Shown: one piece after another, positions 49,166 to 58,860 of the stretch
How the letters are laid out: each line of letters opens with the position of its first letter
How positions within the stretch are numbered: the stretch's first letter is position 1
Assembly (NCBI GenBank): GCA_949317995.1
Contig: OX439050.1
Span: 53,011,777-53,075,776, forward strand
DNA: 64,000 nt
Direction: 5' to 3'
Source: Acholoe squamosa
Taxonomy: Eukaryota > Annelida > Polychaeta > Phyllodocida > Polynoidae
Notes under the pieces: model-generated
Told to the model about the DNA's origin: nothing
Database searches by the model: none
What the model saw: only the letters and a program-made list of their open reading frames with translations
Position numbers and translations under genes: made by a program

Positions 49166-50041
49166 CCTGCATATTTTGGTATTCTCCTCTTTATTATTTC
49201 CTGTATTCTGTATTGGAATATGTACCACCATTCTCATGTGAGAGAACTGCTATCCCATTTACAGCAAATTGGCTTGTCCATATTCAAAGTTTCATGCTAC
49301 ATTGTAAACACCATCTTTCATCATTATATTATCATTATTATCATAAAAGTGCAAATCTATCACTAAGATCAAACCCGGTCAATCGTCATTCATTATCACT
49401 TCTTCATGTCGTGGATAGATTGAATAAAGCTTTGCTTATAATATTATAAAAGAAATATCCAGAAAAAAAATCCCTCCCCCCCTTACTAAAGAGAATTTGA
49501 TATCAAATGACCACTCTTTCAGGTGATAGGCCCTGATGGATAATGTCTGACACAGCTCTTACGTCGATTCCACAATAACATGACGTACTTGACGTCATAT
49601 GCTATGACAATACGGAAGAAATATATATGGTGTAGAAAACATATAGTGTCTTGACATTATAGCAGATCACAGTATTGTCTTTGTCATAGAAACAATACAC
49701 GTCTATCTGAAAGCACCTCTTAACAGTTCTACCAGCACAATTTCCTTTCCAGACATTACTAAGGGATACACCCACCCACTCAACAACAACAACTATAACA
49801 ACAAAAACAACAACAACAACAACAACACAAATCGTTATTTTACGTCAAAAAACCGTTTTTAACGTTGCACAACGTTTTGCCATGGTAAGGACCAATAGGA
49901 AAACGTTCTGAAACGGTTTGCAATGTATTTTGTTGACTGGGCATACACTTGAATGCCAGAGCCTCCAACCTGAATTTACTACAACAGTAGAAAAAAAAAG
50001 AAAATGAAGGAAGTCCCGTCCACTTATTGGTACCCTTCATG
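49166..50041. other. Non-coding stretch with a (CAA)n tract
   Basis: Contains (CAA)n at 49782-49828 and several AACGTTTT motifs at 49850-49930. A GACGTACTTGACGTCAT segment near 49583 holds a CRE core. No gene recognised. Confidence 0.45.
49782..49828. repeat. (CAA)n microsatellite
   Basis: Interrupted CAA/ACA trinucleotide tract of about 47 bp. Confidence 0.85.
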
Positions 50042-50128
50042 TTAACCCTTTACAGGCCGATATGATAGTGCGTTTATAACAGTCTAAATACCAGTGCTGC
50101 ATTTTATCAGCCGGTATCCTGTGGGGTC
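50042..50128. mobile_element. Left end of a TTAA-type palindromic MITE
   Basis: TTAACCCTTTACAGGCCGATATG followed by CCAGTGCTGCATTTTATC; the right half is lost (motifs given as TTAACCCTTTACAGG and CCAGTGCTGCATTTTATC). Confidence 0.45.
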
Positions 50129-50129
50129 G

Positions 50130-50250
50130 ACAATATAGGGTTTAGTATGGACGTCCTGTGTGTCCGCCATTTTGAATTTCGCTAGTTGAGGTAGACCCCA
50201 CTTATGTCGCCAGGAACCAGTTCCAGTCCCGCTTACACCCATTTGTACTT
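50130..50250. repeat. Composite dispersed repeat, fragment
   Basis: AGTATGGACGTCC, CGCCATTTTGAATTTCGCTAG and CCAGTTCCAGTCCCGCTTAC match the first half of the copies at 51735 and 52930. Confidence 0.5.
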
Positions 50251-50302
50251 GACAGGGCTCCATTCATTCCTTGAGACACTATCTGTATGACTTGTAGAGT
50301 CA

Positions 50303-50483
50303 CACTGTAAAAGGAAACGTCGTTTAAATAACCAGAGTCCCATCGTTATTTTCACAGATCCCTTTTGCATGTGTGTTACACCATACTGCCGTCTACTCTG
50401 GTCCACTGCTTTACGATTATGGTGGTTCACTGTTCAGTTTTATGAGGATCCCTGGTAGATTCAACAGTTATTTTTAACACTGT
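50303..50483 (+). mobile_element. CACTGTAAAA MITE, copy 5 (internally deleted)
   Basis: Starts CACTGTAAAAGGAAAC and ends with a mutated AACACTGTG. About 45 bp shorter than the other copies. It keeps TCGTTATTTTCACAGA, ACCATACTGCCG and CCTGGTAGATTCAACAGTTA. Same orientation as 8462. Confidence 0.7.
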
Positions 50484-50514
50484 GGGGAAGACAAACACAT
50501 AGGTGCATAGGTAG

Positions 50515-50940
50515 AGTAAGGGAGTAATAGTTGTTTAATGTCACCTCGAAAGCTAAGGCAATATTCATGATGAGAAAACTGAATTAGACATCATATAGCC
50601 CGAGCTCCACTACGCGGCATGGTGCGGCAGCGTCACAGGTGGCACAGGTTTGGGGTATTCTTTCTGCTTGCCAGTACAGGAACGCAGTGTTTCGCGTCAA
50701 TGTCGCGGTAGTTTCGCGCGATATTGACGCGAAACTGCTGCGACATTCACGCAAAACGCAGCATTCCTGCAATGACAGGCAGAAAGGGTACCCCCAAAAC
50801 TGTGCCGCCTGTGACACTGCCCCACCATGCCGCCTAGTGGAGCTCGGGCGATTGACAAACGAGTGTAAGCCCGTTTCCATGCACCAGAGAGAGAGGACAG
50901 AAAAGACTAGATTCAGTTTGGTCGCTACCCTTTATCAGTG
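50515..50940 (-). mobile_element. Old (CTCA)n-tailed SINE interrupted by a fold-back element
   Basis: From 50515, GGAGTAATAGTTGTTTAATG, CGAAAGCTAAGGCAATATTC and GATGAGAAAACT match the tail half of the SINE at 39006. After the fold-back element (50598-50850) the sequence resumes with GTGTAAGCCCG and ATGCACCA, loosely matching the rest. The right half is diverged, so the far boundary is approximate. Confidence 0.45.
50598..50850. mobile_element. ~252-bp fold-back MITE (GCCCGAGCTCCACTA ends)
   Basis: The left GCCCGAGCTCCACTACGCGG and the reverse complement of the right GCCCGAGCTCCACTAGGCGG differ at one position. The arms extend through CATGGTG, TTTGGGGTA and TTCTGCTTGCC(A/T) to a centre rich in CGCG (TTTCGCGTCAATGTCGCGG against CGCGATATTGACGCGAAAC). 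Overlapping 98- and 124-codon frames on opposite strands are by-products of the palindrome. GC content is clearly higher than in the flanks. Confidence 0.8.
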
Positions 50941-51734
50941 TTTGTGTAAGCTACTTACCATTCTACAATTCAACAGGAAAGAGAGAGTCCTCAGGAACTT
51001 CCCATCAAAATAGAATCAAATATGAAAAGGAAAACGGGAGGGGATCGGTGTTGTTGTTTGTTGTTTTTTTATAACTTTAAATAATTATACCTAAGGTAAA
51101 CACAAGAAAAAAAGTGATTTCTTTTGGTGATTTTATTCTAAGCTTTTCCAGAAAAATGAGAATAAATTGTCTTTATTTTACAGGATATTTGTCTGAAAAC
51201 AGTGTTCACAATCAATCGTATTTTCAATACCTAGGGAAATGATTGTCAGATATGGTCCCATGTGAAATTCGAGAGTTTTGCGCCTTTGAAAGAAAAGAAA
51301 GGATACCTTAGATATGGCTAAGTCTCACATTTGGAACGCGAGATGAAAATATGCCAAAATTCCAAAAGCCTAAACTTCTCAATTTTACTATCAAAATACT
51401 TTGGTGGCCGTTGCCACCAAACGTAATAATGCGTCCATTTCAAACAGGTAGCGACCAATCAATCAAAAGACCCTTTTAAGATGGGCTAGGGAAGCCCGCG
51501 CGCGTCACATGTAGCACATATTGGACTTTGAAGATAATGATGACTGCTTAGTGAAAATGCCATGGACAGTTTACAGTGAATTCTGTAACTCATTCCCACT
51601 CATCTAGCGCGGCCATCCTTCGTCGCAGCTGGCATTTTATAGTCTGGAATACATGACGCGAGCATGTAAAAAAACACTCCCTCTAATGCAGCCAACTCAC
51701 AAAGCCACATCTTTTTATGTCATTTGTATGTCCA
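50941..51734. other. Non-coding stretch with a SINE scrap
   Basis: The segment AAGACCCTTTTAAGATGGGC with CTAGGGAAGCCCG at 51468-51499 is the 5' end of the (CTCA)n-tailed SINE. The rest is AT-rich with no gene seen. Confidence 0.45.
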
Positions 51735-52125
51735 AGGGACGCAACAATATAGGAGTCTTGACCCATATCCAATGGGTCAACCATTTTGAATTTTGCTGGT
51801 TCTGGCAAAACACACTGATAACACATGCCATGATGGGTACCTTGACATTGGATAATACCCAATTTCATGGACATCTTATCAGCTTATGATGATCAGTGTA
51901 TGTCGCGAGAAACTAGCTCCAGCCCGCTTACTCCCTATTTCTTGTTAGGGGGATCATTAGTTGGTTGACCCCTGCTGAATCTGGTACCTTGAGAGATACT
52001 AGTAAGGACTGATAACAGCCAACATGATGGGGACCAGCTACATGTATTACGTAATGCACCTTAAAAAGTCTGCACTGAGTAAAGGGAGTTTTCTGACTGG
52101 TCAATAATGTATCACGCTAGGGCGG
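51735..52125. repeat. Composite dispersed repeat, longest copy
   Basis: Order of shared segments: ACCATTTTGAATTTTGCTGG; CATGATGGGTACCTTG; ATGTCGCGAGAAACTAGCTC; GACCCCTGCTGAATCTGG; CTGATAACAGCCAACATGAT; TCTGACTGGTCAATAATG. Different subsets recur at 41355, 49070, 50130 and 52930. No inverted ends or coding frame identified; could be a non-autonomous LTR/LINE relic or a low-copy satellite-like family. Confidence 0.55.
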
Positions 52126-52259
52126 AATAGAGGGACATGCTGGTATCCGGAAGGGGGAGTTGACTGTCTGTATGCATTGCTGGCTTTGGCATGTGTATAT
52201 AACAAAGAGATAAGGTGACAATGGGGCAGGTAGGCACTGACAGTGGCTCCCTCCTCCAC

Positions 52260-52570
52260 CTGACGGCCACCTCCTGTATCACCCCGATTTCGTCCAATGA
52301 ATCATGTGACCTGCCAGGCGCGCGTCCCTGACAGCAGCTCGACTTCCGGCCCGTCACCCTGGTACTACCTTTCTGATGCCGACTTCCGGTGCCTCTGCCT
52401 GGGCGCTGACTACTTTTCTGTGCGGAGGGAGGCGCGTGGCGTCGTCATCCCGTTGTCTTCTTTCTTCCTTCCTTCTCTTCCCGTCATCCATCACTCGGAG
52501 TGCCCCCTGTGGACGTCATTATGTCACGGGGACGTTAAACGTCATTGTCGACCTGTTTCCACGTCCGTCT
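52260..52570. promoter_or_regulatory. CpG-rich patch with two ETS-type sites
   Basis: GC-rich compared with flanks, many CpGs, and two GACTTCCGG motifs (52341-52349, 52381-52389) in the same orientation. ACTTCCGG is the core of ETS/GABPA-type sites common in CpG promoters. Overlapping 92- and 99-codon plus frames here are unrecognised and may just reflect high GC. Confidence 0.3.
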
Positions 52571-52628
52571 GTTAGTCCACATCCTCCTGTATCAGTGTCT
52601 AGTGGTTGGGGCAGCCGGGACAAGTGTA

Positions 52629-52920
52629 AGGTCATTGGGAACCAATGTAATGTTATGTATGATAAAGCCATTTAGGGTCATTGGGAAACCCATGTAGGGT
52701 CACTGGGAACCCATGTAGGGCAAATGGGAACCCATGTAGGGTCATTGGGAAACCCATGTAGAGTCATTGGGAACCCATGTAGGGACATTGGGAAACCCAT
52801 GTAAGGTCATTGAGAAACCCATGTAGGCTCATTGAGAAACCCATGTAGGCTCATTCCAAACCTGTTCAGGGGCATTGAGAACCCATGCAGGTAGGGTCAC
52901 AAGGAACCCATTTAGAATCA
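52629..52920. repeat. 21-22-bp minisatellite, about 11 copies
   Basis: GTAGGGTCATTGGGAACCCAT with one- to two-base indels and substitutions (GGGCAAATGGG, GAGTCATTGGG, GGCTCATTGAG). Confidence 0.9.
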
Positions 52921-52929
52921 TACATTATT

Positions 52930-53130
52930 ATAGGACTCAGTATGGAGGCCTAGTGGAGCCGCCATCTTGAATTCCACTGGTTGAGGTAAATTTCACTGTT
53001 AAGACATACCATGATGAGTACCTTGTCCCTGGTTAAACACCCACTTCCAGGGACATGCTGGTCCCATGTTATTAGTTCTTATCAGTGTGTGTCGCCGAAA
53101 CCAGCTCCAGACCAGCTAGTGGCCAATAGG
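52930..53130. repeat. Composite dispersed repeat, copy with clear left end
   Basis: AGTATGGAGGCCTAGTGGAG, CGCCATCTTGAATTCCACTGG, ACCATGATGAGTACCTTG, GGGACATGCTGGTCCC and TGTGTGTCGCCGAAACCAGC parallel the copy at 51735. Confidence 0.55.
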
Positions 53131-53454
53131 AACATGGACAAGGCCTTTGTGAACCCCGGTTGGAAACATTATGTAAAGCAATACTGGAATGCGTGTAGCA
53201 TTATATGAAAGCTTTTTACGTCATGCCAAGTCTAAAATTCAGTTTTATTCTAACGTCCTGTAATCCTTTAATCTTCAGAAATTAATCGCCATTTTCTTTC
53301 AAGTAACCGACATTTAACAACACACGATTCCTCGGACAGATCCATGTACTATGAGTTTTCCTCTCACCTCTTTTTTCCAAGAATTAAGTTTACATTTTTA
53401 GAGTCTGGAAACTTTTAAATGTGGTTAATTCTGAAGATGTCTGTCTGTCGGTCC
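53131..53454. other. Non-coding spacer
   Basis: No recognisable features before the CpG-rich patch that follows. Confidence 0.45.
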
Positions 53455-53905
53455 TAGCAGCACAGAAGTGACGCGCGCACTCAGGCAGCTGTAGAGGGTG
53501 GAGGACAGGCACTTGGCGACAGTCATGTCTTCCTGGAAGTACCCTTGCCCCATCATCGTCGAATACTTCCTGTCAACATTTTCTCTTGCCGCAGTCTCCA
53601 TCCATGCGTGAACTGAGCAGCAGAGAACCGCCCACCCCGGCCCTCCCTATTACCCGCCCATCACGTCGGACAAGACGCAGGTTTTAATTGGAGGACGAGA
53701 GATGCAGATCACCGCCCAAATCTCGGCATCTCGTCCTTTCTCGGCGCGGCGAGGCCAACGCGGCGTGAAGAAGACGTGACGGCTGACGCCGCGGTGAGCC
53801 ACTCGGCGCCACTTCCGGTGACGCTTGCGCGCTGGTGATGGGGGAGCCTCGGCTTCCGGTATAGAGCGAGGGAGCGAAGAAGATGATGAGAGGAGGACTC
53901 AAGAG
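53455..53905. promoter_or_regulatory. CpG-island-like segment, candidate promoter
   Basis: The most CpG-dense stretch of the window (for example CTCGGCGCGGCGAGG and GACGCCGCGG), with ACTTCCGGTGACG at 53811-53823 and GCTTCCGGT at 53852-53860 (ETS type) and TGACG half-sites near 53770-53790. No TATA box. Composition and motifs fit a broad housekeeping-type promoter in either direction. No first exon with a coding start can be defined. The 72-codon minus frame at 53684-53902 is Arg/Pro/Ser-rich and probably reflects GC content. Confidence 0.4.
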
Positions 53906-54224
53906 GTCAAAAGACGCGCTGATATTTGACAGTTCATGTAATTGGTCTGTTGAGCTCTAGGCCTATGAAAATGTTTACCTTGGATGGTGAAGAAATTAAG
54001 AGAGAGGGACCAGAAGGCAGGATCATAGTGAGCGAGCAAGTGTGGGTGTGTGAGTTATTGAGAGAGCGAGCAAGTGATTGGGTGGATGAATGAAAAAAAT
54101 GATTTTAATCTCGTAATAAAGATTTGTTTACCATACTTTGCAAAAAAAAAACAGTACAAACATGCATAGTGCCTTTAAAACTCTGATACATTTTCTACTT
54201 CATAATATACAAGCTCAGCAGTCT
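53906..54224. other. Non-coding spacer
   Basis: AG-rich around 53996-54085 (GAGCGAG repeats). No gene recognised. Confidence 0.4.
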
Positions 54225-54705
54225 TTACAGACAGGCAGACAAAAGCAAACTTACAGCAATGCAGGCAGACTAAAGCAGATAGGACAGCAATGCAGGCAGA
54301 CTAAAGCAACCTTACAACATTGCAGGCAGACTAAAGCAGATAGGACAGCAATGCAGGCAGGCTAAAGCAGATAGGACAGCAATGCAGGTAGACTAAAGCA
54401 AACTTACAGCAATGCAGGCAGATTAAAGCAGACAGGACAGCAATGCAGGCAGACTAAAGCAAACTTACAGCAATGCAGGCAGATTAAAGCAGACAGGACA
54501 GCAATGCAGGCAGATTAAAGCAGACAGAACAGCAATGCAGGCAGACTAAAGCAGACAGGACAGCAATGCAGGCAGACTAAAGCAACCTTACAACAATGTA
54601 GGCAGATTAAAGCAACCTTACAACAATGCAGGCAGACTAAAGCAAACTTACAGCAATACAGGCAGACTAAAGCAGACAGGACATCAACACAGACAGCTAC
54701 AAGCA
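54225..54705. repeat. 30-31-bp minisatellite, about 15 copies
   Basis: Every unit starts AGGCAGACTAAAGCA or AGGCAGATTAAAGCA. Two alternating endings follow: GATAGGACAGCAATGC (31 bp) and AACTTACAGCAATGC or ACCTTACAACATTGC (30 bp). The two endings occur in irregular blocks, indicating unequal exchange. A 75-codon plus frame runs through it by chance. Confidence 0.92.
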
Positions 54706-54977
54706 GATGTACTCAAATAAGGCCCATTCTCTGTGCATGTGTTTCCGCTAGTTTAACATTAGCCACCACTCTCTAACCTCATTGTCCTACTACACTTTGA
54801 TGTAAAATCAATCCCTCTTATCCTACATGAATTTGGGTCCACAGAGAACATGAAATGGTGTGCCCATCTTGTGGAAGTCCATGGTTGGCTGAACAACCAC
54901 CTCACTCACATGTAGTATGGTGTAGTGGAGCAGATACCGGTATAGGACATCACAGGCACCCGGCAGCACAATGTTAA

Positions 54978-55165
54978 TAACCCTTTGAGGTGCCCTTGGG
55001 TTCATATTCCTTGGGCGTCATGATGCACCAATGCAGTACTGGCTGACTGACCAGCACTGCATTGATGCACCATGCCGACTATCCAAGAGTATCAACTCTG
55101 TGAGACAGGGCTGCATTCATGATCGTGACGACCACTCCGTGCACCTTCAATGGCTAATGCTATAG
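54978..55165. mobile_element. TTAA-type palindromic MITE, copy with decayed ends
   Basis: TAACCCTTTGAGG, then GTCATGATGCACCAATGCAG and CAGCACTGCATTGATGCACC as a tight hairpin, then the second arm around GGGCTGCATTCATGATCGTG. Confidence 0.6.
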
Positions 55166-55299
55166 ATGGAGAACAACACATGTATACTGTTGTGGGAGCT
55201 TTGCATGTTCTGATCAAGTTATAGGATATAGGGTCACCACCAGGCATCCCAACTCCTCACCTCATAGAGAGGTAAGACCAGACTAAGTGAGGCATATCC

Positions 55300-55425
55300 T
55301 GGAGTTCATTCTAAACGCGCATGCGTGACAGGAAGACACGTGATGCGCAGCGAGCTTCATTACGCCGACGCGGAAACGCCTGAGTTGGCGAGGACAAGAT
55401 GATAAGGTGCCGCCATTGATCAGAA
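55300..55425. promoter_or_regulatory. CpG-rich patch with NRF1, E-box and YY1-type motifs
   Basis: GCGCATGCGT at 55317-55326 is a full NRF1-type site, ACAGGAAG an ETS-type core, CACGTG at 55337-55342 an E-box, and GCCGCCATTG at 55409-55418 a YY1-type site. About 110 bp with many CpGs. This set is typical of TATA-less animal promoters, and YY1 sites often sit just downstream of the start. Two overlapping minus-strand frames (64-65 codons) cover it without recognisable product. Confidence 0.4.
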
Positions 55426-55693
55426 AACAGGAGTGTTGACTTGTAGTCAGTAGGTGTGTATGATGTGAACTTGACATCTGTCTGTATCTGCAGTTTTGCT
55501 CTCATCACTTGCCAACTGTCTAATGTCTTTTTTAGATCTTCTTTGACTTTGCTTCTGACTGTTTGTCTCTCATATCAGTGTTCATCTGCCCCTCTCCACC
55601 CTGCCTCAAACCACCCCCTGCCTCTCATTCTCTTTCATGAGTTTACGATGTCCGAGTGCCTGTGTGTGAGTAGTATAGGTTGCAATCTCTACA

Positions 55694-55905
55694 ATGAGTT
55701 AGTGGCTAATAAGTGTTTAATACCATTTGGACAGCTGTAGGGTCATCTCCATGGTTGGAAAAGTACTTAATCATCAATCTAACAGCGACATATGCCTGTA
55801 CCCTGATATGTGTACCAAACACCCGACCAAACACACAGAGGGGATAGGAAAGATGAGGTCAATGCCCTTTTCAAGATGGGCTAGGGAAGCCCTCCGCAAT
55901 TACAA
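55694..55905 (-). mobile_element. (CTCA)n-tailed SINE, diverged copy
   Basis: GCTAATAAGTGTTTAATACC, TTTGGACAGCTGTAGGGTCA, CACAGAGGGGATAGGAAAGA and CAAGATGGGCTAGGGAAGCC align along the length of the copy at 39558. The (CTCA)n tail is largely lost. Confidence 0.6.
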
Positions 55906-56137
55906 GTGATTAACCTACGTGTAAAGAATGCCCCAATCCCTGTGGTTGATAAAACCAGGTGCAAACAGTTTGATTCAGGGACCAATCCTTGTATACTAGA
56001 GAAGGTTGTAAGGTGTGTAGAGAGGTTTGGAGGTGTTCAAGTTCCATGAACTCTCCCAGGTGGAAAGGTGAGTGTGAAAAGTTGGGTGTGAAATATGTCT
56101 CCATCTCCCTCCTCCCTACCTCCTCATCCCACCTTGC
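55906..56137. other. Non-coding spacer
   Basis: No features recognised. Confidence 0.4.
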
Positions 56138-56358
56138 TTAACCCGTTGGGTACCGTATAATTCCTCCCTGGTCAAGTTCCATGGTCAGCATGATGCATCG
56201 GAGCATTATGTCAATCATTCAAGGGTGTATCAACCCCACTGGGCCATCATGATGCAGGAAAGCAGCCCTGAGGAATAACCATACCAGGGCTGCATTTATG
56301 TATCATAGTGATTATTGGGCACGATGCATTAATGGGCCATGCCATCATAAACGCGTTA
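56138..56358. mobile_element. TTAA-type palindromic MITE, near full length
   Basis: Starts TTAACCCGTTGGG, continues GTCAGCATGATGCATCGGAG, CATCATGATGCAGGAAAGCA and CAGGGCTGCATTTATGTATC, then GGGCACGATGCATTAATGGG. The right end is decayed (ACGCGTTATGGG). Confidence 0.6.
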
Positions 56359-56394
56359 TGGGCCATGTGAGGAGGAACATGCGAGCGTCCCTAG

Positions 56395-56720
56395 CCTGTC
56401 CTCAGATCGAATTTCGCGCATGCTCGGACGAGGTCTTTGAGTGTCGCCGCCTGGCGGATGGACGGCGGACGTGCCCGCATTGGCGCACGTCGTGTGGAGA
56501 TAACTGGAGGGCTATGCATTGTTGTGACAGGAAGAAGAGGGGGAGGGCTAGATAGAGGGTGAGGGGTGAGATTGGTAAGGAGACGGTGGGGAGGGGGGGG
56601 GGGTTACCTGGCTGGACGGCCGACAGGTATGCCCTCTGGTGGCGAAGAAGTGAAGCAGGCGACATTTCTGTCACGCAGACCCGTATCACAGACGCCGACG
56701 ACATTTTGGCACGAAAAGTT
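56395..56720. promoter_or_regulatory. CpG-rich patch
   Basis: High CpG density with CGCGCATGCTCGG (NRF1-like half site) near 56415, GCGCACGTCGTG near 56483 and a (G)n run at 56589-56603. Overlapping frames of 85 and 114 codons on opposite strands are composition-driven and unrecognised. A regulatory role is an inference. Confidence 0.25.
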
Positions 56721-57088
56721 TTAAGACAAACTATGTATTTAGCCATATATCTATGATAATCTCACAAGTCTTAGAATATACATATCAATTTTAAGCCTAG
56801 GGGACGATATTAGAAATCCAGGTCATACATGAACAAAAACTTGTTGACTTCCTTGAAAACAGACGACATTTGGAGGAGACGCAAGGGGGTGAAGGGTTAA
56901 AGATGGTATTTACGGGTGTGGGTGCGTCGTTTGGCTCCTGCACGCAAAGTGAACAGTAAGCAGTAAACGCACCAATTTGCGGCTTTCTTTCATCTGTAAG
57001 CGTCTCTTCACTCCCGCCAGCACCCACTGTCTTCCACAGAATGGGTTTCTGTCTCCCACCAAACTGGAACCAAATCATCCTCGCCAAC
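56721..57088. other. Non-coding spacer
   Basis: No gene recognised; the 96-codon minus frame at 56797-57087 ends against the following MITE and has no recognisable features. Confidence 0.4.
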
Positions 57089-57321
57089 TTGACCCTTTAT
57101 AGGCGGCTGATGCATTAATGCATCATGCCCATCGATCAGTCTCACCAGCACTTCATTGGTGCATCATGCCGACCTACGGGGTTGATACATATATACTCCC
57201 GGAGGTTCGTCATGATGCTCCAATGAAGTGCTGGCCAGTAGCCTCGCCAGCACTTTATTAGTGCATCATGACGACCAATGGGCATGATGCATTAATGCAT
57301 CAGCAATCCTTAAAGGGTTAA
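57089..57321. mobile_element. TTAA-type palindromic MITE, best full-length copy
   Basis: The left end is TTGACCCTTTATAGG (TTAA decayed to TTGA), the right end CCTTAAAGGGTTAA. A 24-bp core starting GCTGATGCATTAATG is present inside both ends in inverted orientation. Two further inverted pairs lie inside (CACCAGCACTTCATTGGTGC and CTCCAATGAAGTGCTGG; CGCCAGCACTTTATTAGTGC). TTAA sites next to CCCTTT termini resemble piggyBac-type elements, so a piggyBac-dependent MITE is my inference. Confidence 0.75.
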
Positions 57322-57736
57322 GGGCCTCCCAGAGTGCCATCCTTGTGCCCTGCCAAGCATGAATTTCCTGTGGTTCCACTTCGATTTTCAGAGCGTGTTG
57401 TGCCATTTTGTGGTTTGCCTTTTAATCTCACTGTCTTCATATATCCATTGATTTTATGGACTGTTACCTTGGTATATGGCATTGGTGGCATATTATGTAT
57501 TAGTCATGGTTATTTCTATCATTAAAATGCAGTACACCATTCTATTTTCATATCAAGCAAAGGGGTTAAAATGATATCGATGTGTGTTTGTATTTTCTGT
57601 AAATTGGCAGCCAATCTTTCACCTATTTCACATCTTGGCTGCTTCCCTTCCCCGCTGGCATGTCTTTGAACTCCCTCTTGTTTCTCCTTGGCTCCGTCCA
57701 CCACCTATCTGTCCGCCCCTTGTCTTTTACCCTATT
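57322..57736. other. Non-coding spacer
   Basis: No gene recognised. A 120-codon plus frame at 57584-57946 runs into the next MITE and is rejected. Confidence 0.4.
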
Positions 57737-57954
57737 TTAACCCTTTGGGTCCCACAGGTGGCCTCTAGGTGCTTGTGTTGTCACGATGCGCCTGGCGAGT
57801 TACTCACTAGCTCTTCATTATCTGGATCCTTATTATGCGATGTATCAATCCCCTATGGTCGGCATGATGCATGGATGCAGATGTATCCCAGGGGCAGCAC
57901 GTGCATCATGATGAGAAATAGGCATAGAGTATCATGCTGTCATTAAAGGGTTAA
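57737..57954. mobile_element. TTAA-type palindromic MITE with intact TTAA at both ends
   Basis: TTAACCCTTTGGG at the left and ATTAAAGGGTTAA at the right give matching TTAA target sites at 57737-57740 and 57951-57954. The inside has GTCGGCATGATGCATGGATG and GCAGCACGTGCATCATGATG plus other family arms, more diverged than in the 57089 copy. Confidence 0.7.
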
Positions 57955-58570
57955 CAACCCACCTACCATTCTACAATAGGTACCCGCAGCTTGTCAGTGA
58001 CAGCACGGCGCATCTGTAGGAAGAGTTGATGAGCACACCTGATGGTAGCCTCACCCCCCTCCCCCTGCCCCGCTCACTCTCCCACCGGACCCTACACTTC
58101 TACGTTCACTTAAGACACCATCTGCGTAAGGAAATCACAGAAATCAGGGTTATTATTCTCAAAGGCAGCATTACCGCGTTTTAACTAAAATGGTGTACTT
58201 TTTGCAAAGTGAATTCGGGAAAATAAAAATGGAAGGAGGGGGCGTTCTTGGTTTTTGGTTCTTAGAAATTCAAATAATGTATTACAGCAGGCTTATAGAT
58301 ATATCAGTGATGTTTCCCCTTGTGCCTTCAAATGAGATAAAATTCTTGTATATTTTTTGTTTTGATATATTTGATAGGATTCTAAACTTTGTTATGATAT
58401 CAGCGTTTTGTAACAAATGGGTTGGACAGCTTAAAAGTGTCAAGATTATCTAATATATACTTTGGGCTCCAAAATATGCGATTTTAGTTCAAATAGGGTA
58501 CTTCTTCCACCCAAAAATGCCTGGATAGGGGTTATTTTTCAATTCCATGAACGAGGGTGGTATAGGTTGC
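57955..58570. other. Non-coding spacer
   Basis: No recognised gene. The 87-codon plus frame at 58190-58453 is Phe/Ile-rich from AT-rich DNA and not called. Confidence 0.4.
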
Positions 58571-58860
58571 ATTGAGAGTGCAAGTAGTAGTTCTGCCCGC
58601 CGCACCCAGAGGGCTGTTTTCTCTAACTGGCCACTTATATAATGACACCCGCCATTGTTCTCTGATCGTCTGCGCATGCACAGGAGGTCGATAAGCGTTG
58701 TCAGGGCCAGCAGAGCCTGGGCGTTCCCTTGACCTTTGTTGTCACTCCTAAGGTCGCCGGTAGAGGGCCAATTAGGTGGTGATGTACCCGTGACAATGAC
58801 GGCATTGTTACGTGCCCTGCACGACCACCATTGGGCCAAGATGGTGAATTTATCGGTCTG
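58571..58860. promoter_or_regulatory. CpG-richer patch with NRF1- and YY1-like sites
   Basis: TGCGCATGCA at 58671-58680 (NRF1-like), CCGCCATTG at 58649-58657 and CCAAGATGG at 58837-58845 (YY1-like, opposite orientations). A 116-codon minus frame at 58489-58839 covers the patch but matches nothing I know. Candidate bidirectional promoter, low confidence. Confidence 0.25.

Noticed and set aside
50584-51013. Frames of 98 and 124 codons on opposite strands
   Set aside because: Produced by the fold-back element; the palindrome makes both strands open.
54138-54365. 75-codon frame with Gln/Thr/Lys repeats
   Set aside because: Derived from the 30-31-bp minisatellite.
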